DNA from: Schistocephalus solidus
Lineage: Eukaryota; Platyhelminthes; Cestoda; Diphyllobothriidea; Diphyllobothriidae
DNA: 64,000 nucleotides
Reading direction: 5' to 3'
Assembly: GCA_017591395.1 (NCBI GenBank)
Contig: WEDG01000235.1
Coordinates: 372,001-436,000, forward strand
In this document: positions 43,357-50,400 of the stretch, piece by piece
Layout of the letters: the number at the start of each line of letters is the position of its first letter
Numbering within the stretch: position 1 is the first letter of the stretch
Translations under genes and position numbers: made by a program
The notes under the pieces: model-generated
Databases searched by the model: none
What the model was told of the DNA's origin: nothing
Seen by the model: the letters and a program-made list of their open reading frames with translations, nothing else

Positions 43357-43405
43357 AACCGACAAAGACAAGGGAGACCGGAATGACAATTTCTGCCCGC
43401 GAGAG
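43357..43405 (-). repeat. Inverted tail of the tRNA-headed element
   Basis: AACCGACAAAGACAAGGGAG then ACCGGAATGACAATTTCT is the reverse complement of the element's 3' end, placed head-to-head with the copy at 43406. Confidence 0.7.
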
Positions 43406-43674
43406 CTCTAAAGTGAGCTCCAAGGCACAACGGAACATACGTGTTGCTTAACCAGATCGGTGAACCCCACACTATCATAATTCTTATTCCTGATCGCAAC
43501 CGACAAAACAACGGGGTCGTGGCTCAATGGTAGAGTGTTACACTCAATGACCAAAGGTCACGGGTTCAAACTTCGGGTGATCCACACATGGGATTGCGTA
43601 TGACTGGCTGATGACGGCTAATAAGCCAGAAATGGCCATTCTGGTCTCCCTTGTCTTTGTCGGTTCCACCTTAT
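43406..43674 (+). mobile_element. tRNA-headed hammerhead element, near full length
   Basis: It contains the leader (43406-43510, GAGCTCCAAGGCACAACGGA onward to CAACCGACAAAACAAC), the tRNA-like head (A box TGGCTCAATGGTAGAG at 43520-43535; B box weakened), the hammerhead motif (43596-43650) and the tail TTGTCTTTGTCGGTTCC, then (TA)n. It shows that the leader, seen as a spacer in the terminal array, belongs to the element. Confidence 0.8.
43596..43650 (+). ncRNA. Hammerhead ribozyme motif (type I, short stem III)
   Basis: GACTGG / CTGATGA / stem II GGC-TAATAA-GCC / GAAA / TGGCCA / TT / CTGGTC. The C-to-T change in the 3' half of stem I leaves a G-U pair, so stem I pairing is kept. Confidence 0.65.
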
Positions 43675-43675
43675 C

Positions 43676-43700
43676 AATATATATATATATATATATATAC
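43676..43700. repeat. (TA)n tail
   Basis: A short TA run immediately after the element's 3' end. Confidence 0.9.
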
Positions 43701-44348
43701 ATTCACTCATATAATACCTCATCAGCACGAATAATTTATTTAAAGGAAACGCCGCGGAAATAGCTACTTTCGAAACTCAGAGCAAAATATCTTGGGACAG
43801 CGTAAGTTATACACCGCGGTTAGCTTCACTACGTTATCCCGCTGCGATCGCCCATTGCTTGCGTTCTTCCATCTCCGTGAACAGCGAATTGCGAAAAGCA
43901 TCTGTCAGCTGTCTACTAGCGCATCTTTTCCTGGTCCTTATTGAGGTGCCTATTCACGCCACTGCACGACCCACACGCTTATCGCCTTGATTGAATGCGA
44001 CACTGACGCAGTAACTTACTCAGTCAATCGCGAGTGCCTACACCTGAGTGAAGTGACAAATCACCGGCGTTTTTGCACACATTCACGCTTCTGCACGACC
44101 TAGATTCGTTAGCGTATGCGCATAGAGCCCGTCAGCACGCCAATGCTCACTGTTGAAAAAAACACCTAGGAGTCTTGACAGGACTTAACCTCTTCTTTTT
44201 CTCATTTTTTTCATCATAAAACCGATACTTGAACTTGATTGTGCCGCTTACCGTATGTCAGCTGTCCATACTGCTGCAGTTTTAGGAACCCCGGACTGTT
44301 TTGGCCCTGAATTTCTGACTATTCTGACTGCCATGTTTTCGCTTTTAG
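43701..44348. other. Region upstream of the BRCC36-like gene
   Basis: No TATA-type promoter that I can defend. The last 20 bp before ATG form a pyrimidine-rich splice acceptor (GTTTTCGCTTTTAG). Confidence 0.4.
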
Positions 44349-44450
44349 ATGGAAAGGTCAGTCATCGTCACGCCAGAAGCATATCAAATAATGCTGACGC
44401 ATGCGTTTACTCATGAACGGGAAGAAATAGGTGGAGTTTTGGTTGGTTAC
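44349..44450 (+). CDS. BRCC3: BRCC36-like exon 1
   Basis: This is 34 codons, MERSVIVTPEAYQIMLTHAF to GGVLVGY, with consensus donor GTAAGT at 44451. The catalytic Glu is in HEREEIGG. The in-frame codon just before ATG is TAG, so this is the first possible start. The bases before ATG (TTTTCGCTTTTAG) form a splice acceptor. Confidence 0.82.
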
Positions 44451-47400
44451 GTAAGTTCCTTATCGCCTACTGATAGTATTTCCCTTGCCTAGAATGAAGC
44501 TCATGAAACTTCTGTGATCACCGTAATCCCTCTTCAGCGCACTTCCCAACTGTCAGACAGAGTTAACATCTCGGAAGTGGAATTAGCTGGATGCATTGAT
44601 AAATGCGAGGTAGGCATCTGATCAGCATACACCTCTTTTCGAGCAAAATCACATCTCACGTTAATTTTCATTGATATTATTTGCATGGGAAATTTACTTT
44701 GAGTAAGGTATGCTGAGCTCAGATAAGTATTTACATAGGATTATTCGACTGTTGATAAGGCTGATGTTGATCGTGTGCCCCAAGGCAGGGTGGGCGCAGG
44801 AAGAGGACTTGCGCATGAGTTCGTTTATAGTTATAGTAGACTTTCACAGCATCCGATACATCGGAGGCGGGATCGTACAAAGTGGCGGAAAAAACACGAT
44901 AACCCATCTATGCGTGCTTCACACGACCTGGTCCACGCATGATGAACCAGCTTTTCAAATAAACCGCTCAGACCTCCCCTCAGTGGGAGTGTCAGATGAA
45001 GCTGTTACTCCCGAAGTCTTCGCCTTTACGGAATCTAGTTATTTTGTGCGTTAGCAGACTTCCAAGCCAAGACTTTTAGTGCATCCTTACAAGTTCAAAC
45101 ATGTCAGATGTTTTAAAATGACGAATGCAGTGAAGGTTTGTGGGACTCGATTCCGTGGAGTATACCTCACCCTCTTTTCCCGTTCTCCTGCACCATTCCG
45201 CTGTCAGAACCTGTCTGCCATCTGATGCTGAAAGCAGGTGGCTGACAGACCTACGGCAGCTCGTCGACACACGGGACCGATTCAGACATCAAGTCGCGTA
45301 GGGGAACATGTTCGTCACTGAAGTGCATGGTCTGTCTGCATGCCAGTTGTTGTTGTGCCGCCTAAACGGGCCACGTGGTAGATGCGTTGGACCAACACGG
45401 GGGCCACATTAGGGCACGGCAGGCGTTATTCGGGTTGCGCTCCCATAACAAATGCCGAACATGGAGGTGTGGTGGCACGCCTAGGGGCGGCTAGGACTTA
45501 GGGGACCCAGCCGCGCCAGCCACCTGCGTCCTCTCCCGCCTCCGGTCTTCTTGACTCTGTCTTGACACCGGGCTCAAGTGGGGGAGGAGAAGAGAGTGTG
45601 GTAGATGCAGCGCAAGTCTACTATCACTTTAAACTAAATCACGCGCAAGTCACCGTCCCTGCTCCACTTTCCCATAGAGCATACGGTGGACATCGTCGGA
45701 CTACGACGGTCGCACTGTCGTGTTGTGCCTGGGGTTCATGCGTGGTGTGTGGGCTGGTATAGTTAGGTGTGGAGTTGGGTTTGGACTGCGGCGTTTTACT
45801 GCAGACTTCATGGAGGGACATGCACCTGAGAAGGTCCATATGTTGACAGAATTTTGTGGGCAACTGAGTCGGATGTGACGGATATACATTGGTTCTACGG
45901 ACACTGCTTCATGGACGGCAGTGCGATGGGTAGGCAGGTGAGCAACCAGAGCACTGTGTATGTCTATCTTACCTAACATTCTTTCAACATGACCGCGATT
46001 TCATCAAATGATGTATAACTCATTATCATCTAATTTTTTCGTATCATAATAGGCTTTTTGTCCCTATGTCTGACACGATGTTCCGTCAAAATCCTCAAAG
46101 GCATTGAATGAACTTTGTACAAAAATTTTGAACCCGTATGTGGGCTTTTAGGTAGTACTTAAATCGGGCGTACGCTATACCATATGTGCCATGTATGGGA
46201 GATGTGTGCAAAAAAGGTAACAGGTAACTATCACAAGCTTCAGTGATTGGCTAACGTGTAAACCAATAGGCGTCCGCTGCCTTCAGTTATCTGGTCGATA
46301 GTGGCTGTTTTCGCTTCCACTCGACCTTCAGAACCTTGTAATTAGCATATAAATCAGCATGCTTGCTAATGCAAGCCTCGTATGAGTGCATTGCCTCCAG
46401 GACTTTGCGGCTCCCTCCTTGTTGGGCAGGCGCAAACGATATGGGTATCCTCACATGCAAACATGTATTCCGTGTCCAGTGCGTGCATGATTACCTGAGA
46501 TAAGCGGGCCTCATCTCTTCACCGCTAACGGATATTCATGTATACGGGCGAAAAGGGATTTCCCGGTTTGGCCAAAATAGACTGCGGCATAACTGGCACA
46601 CGGTATTTTGTAGACGACTTCTTTTCTGTTGAAATGGCCAACCCTGTCCTTAGGGTGTACAAGCTGGGTGCGTAGAGTTGTTGTAGGTTTGTGCGCTATT
46701 TGCATATGGTGTTTCTTGAGCTGTCTTTCGACGAGCTCAGATACATTCTCTACATGCGGGAGGGTTGGCCAGTTTATTGCTATCGACGCCTGGGACGTCG
46801 CGGCTCTGGGAATATCTTTTTCTTTGAACTGTTGTCGTCACATGCATCGACGGACACAGTCAATAGGATGTAGATTTTGGGAAAATAATTTGAAAAGGTA
46901 TTTCATTTCTGCTCGATATGTTTCTTTTTCGGAACAATGAGTTTTGCTCGACTTTGCAAGCTGTTAACAGGACTGCGTTTGTGAAACATGGGGTGATTAC
47001 TCCAAAAATGTAAAACAACCTCGGAGTATGTATCTTTACGATAGACTGAGGTATGTAGTGTCTCGTCTGTCTTCCTATGTACGAGGACATCTAAGAAAGG
47101 GAGTCGCTCATCAACTTCTGTTTCGAAGGTGAATTGATATCCTGGGAATGCGAAGTTCAGGTTTTTGTGGAGTGGTTATAGTTTGTCTTTTTGACGATTA
47201 CAAATTTATCGTCTTAGTAGCGTAGCCACAATCTCGGGTTAACTGAAGGAAGAGCCGTAGCTTCTTTTTTCGGCATAAGAGCCTCCGCCAAATATCCTGC
47301 TATTGGAAACCCCATAGGGACACCATTTAGTTGCCGATAATGTTACTCTGAAAAGGAAAAGTTTGTTTCTAGGCCAAGATGGAGGAATTATAGTAGGACG

Positions 47401-50400
47401 TCCGCAAGTACATTGATAGATCAGGCCTACAGGAGTTCCACAGTACAGGTTTTCGCTTATACTAGAATTAAATGGTCCTAGCAAGCAAAGATGTGTACAG
47501 AGGCTGCAGAGTGTTCCGCCACCAGTGAGAGCTGATCCATCCTCCTCATTGTCCTTGCGAGCTCACTCGTACGGTTCAGCAGTCATTTACCTGTCACTCT
47601 AACGTATTTGCCTCAGAGGAACTGCACCGGACACGATAGACGACATTCACCGTTTCATCTCGTGACAGAGGGGCCTTGGGTCTCATGAAGAAACATCCTA
47701 CTGTCGCCTCAGGTCTGTGGGCGATGCTGATCTCCAGTTGTTGTAAGAGACGAGCGACTGCTTCGAATACCTTCTCGATACACGACATTGCCCATCACAC
47801 TTTTTTCTTACTCTTTATCTGGTGTTGTAGCTTGCTTCGGTTGTCTGCTGCATTTTATGAAACTGTGAGGGTAACCGTTGGAGGTGAAAATCCGCCGAAG
47901 ACAATGGAGTTCGGCTGCTTTGTCCTTTGCCTCACTGCAATGAGTTTCCACCCTTTTGTAGAGAGTTCGCAGGCACCTGCGTTTGTGGAACAATGTGTGG
48001 TTACTTTGATAACTTACGACCTGACATGTGCTAGGGGCCTTTCAATAGACTGTGGTCTTTAGGCTACCAGTGATACTATGGTGGAACAGGACATCTAGGA
48101 ACGCAGTTTTAATGTTGACCTCCACCTCCTTTGTGAACCAAATGTCGGGTAAAATAGAATTCAGGATCGCATGAACTTCGGAGACTGTTGCGCTTAAGGA
48201 TGACAAAGGTATCGCACACATATTATGCCTAAAATATAGTTATGTTGGTCACGAACACCAGTGTTTTTAACTTTTGAAGCACCGTTTCATCAATTAAAAA
48301 ATACAATAGCGAGCTCATTGGAGTCCCTTTGCTTTATTCGTAGATCATTAAATAGGTTTTGAGGCAGAAATGGAGCAGTTATATGAGGTGCACACGTTAA
48401 AGCATATTGGTCCGCTCGTCATATCGGTTCTCAAGTAGATCTTTGACCGTTTCAACTGCAAGGCTCTGAGGAATTGAGGGGAAGAGTGAGGTAACATTAA
48501 ATGAAACCATGACTTCGTCTACGTTAAAGTGTAACCCATTGAGTCTTTCCAATAAATTTATGGCTGAGCGGGCCGTTATATCGTGAGATAATTCTGGCAT
48601 CGGAATAGCCATTTTACCCGGTTGAATGGGGCTGTTCCAAAGTGGAGGTCCGTGCTTATGCACTTTTGGTAACCCATAGAATCTCGCCATGGCTGAATTC
48701 AGTTCAGTTTTTGAGATGTTACTGTTGTCCTGCAACCGAATGAGTTTCGTGTTGATTTGTACCACCAGCTTCTTCATTGGAATTCCATCGCATCGAGGAA
48801 CGCATGGTGGTCATCCAGCAGTATGTTGGCCTTCCAAAGGTATTCAGACTTTTTAAAGTACTACTGTGGAGCTTCACTTGTCTGCTGGCAGAACTACGAT
48901 GTTATTGTCAGCATTCAGGCTCCAGAACTGCCATATGTGGTCTTTGCATCAACAGCAAGGATGTAACTTGTTGTCAGATAAAATACTTTGTATCGACATG
49001 CTCCTGGGAAAGTGTTTTAGGTGACCCAAAGGTTAACCAGATCGGCGTCTGTGGTGTTGAAGCATGCTGATTTTTTAGCATTTAAAACTGCACCGGTGAC
49101 AGTTCTGTGTAAGATAAATGGTGGGAAAATGTCTCGTTGTGATCTTGTGTGGTGGGACTTTACTTTTTGAATTTATTTTTCAACTCTCTATCTCGTCTGG
49201 CTCGTTGTGCACTGGTAAGCTTATCGATCAATGGGTTTGGTAGTGATGCACCGTTCTCTCCTATGAGCTCCGATCACTTCGAAATTATCTGACTCAAGAC
49301 TTTTCGGCGGCAAATGTTAGTCCTGAATAAGTATGCGAATCAGTCACCTGCCATACTGCATCACCCATTACTTTGCTAGCCGTTTCTTCCCCGGCGGCTA
49401 GTTGGACAAGCTCTTCGGTAACACACGATTATCGAGGCATCTGTAGTGGAATTTGAGTTGCGCGTATGTTGAAGACACGCGAAGGGCAAGATTTCCCATC
49501 GTATGAATGATGGTGGTTAATAAGCCGAAAATGGCCATTTCGGTTTCGTTTGTCTTTGTCAATATCTCCTTATTCCATAAATTTGTATTGGTTAAGAGAC
49601 GCTTCATTAATCGGTTATGGAACTCACTCGCCTCATTTTGCCTTGGGGCTCATCCTTGAGCAACCGCACAGCGGCTAGTAGTATAGGCAGATGAACATTG
49701 TAGAAAATACAACGAAGACTAGAACGGCAATTTCTGGCTAATTAGCCGTCATCAATCAGCCATACCAAACCCCAGGTGGTGCCACACCTGAGGCTCGAAC
49801 CCAATCCACGGTCTCATGCGGTTAAAGCGTTGAACTTCTAATCAACAGGTGATGGGTTAAAGCTCCAAGTTGGGTATGACTGGCTGGTGTCGGCCAATAA
49901 GCTGCAAATGCCATATCCACCTTCCTTCTCTTGGTCAACAATGCTAATATATATGATAGTGTGTGGTTCACCGATCTGCTTAAGGAACATTTATGTTCCG
50001 TTGTGCCCTGGAACTCAGACTAGAGTACTCACAGGCAGTCGCATAGCGACGTGTAGCATATGTTTTTATAGTGGAACCGACAAAGACAAGGGAGACCGGA
50101 ATGGCCATTTCTGGCTTATTAGCCGTCATCAGCCAGTCATACCCAATCCCAAGTGTGGAACACCTGGGATTCGAACCCGCGACCTTTGGTATTTGAGTCG
50201 AACGCTTTACCATTAAGGCGCGGGCTCGTTGCTTTGTCGGTTGCGATCGCGAATATGCTACCAAAGGTCGCGGGTTCAAATCCCAGGTGTTCCACACTTG
50301 GGATTGGGTATGACTGGCTGATGACGGCTAATAAGCCAGAAATGGCCATTCCGGTCTCCCTTGTCTTTGTCGGTTCCACTATAAAAACATATGCTACACG

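Noticed and set aside
44710..45054. 114-codon plus-strand ORF in BRCC36 intron 2
   Set aside because: No homology recognised, no splice sites joining it to the gene in phase, and it lies in an intron.
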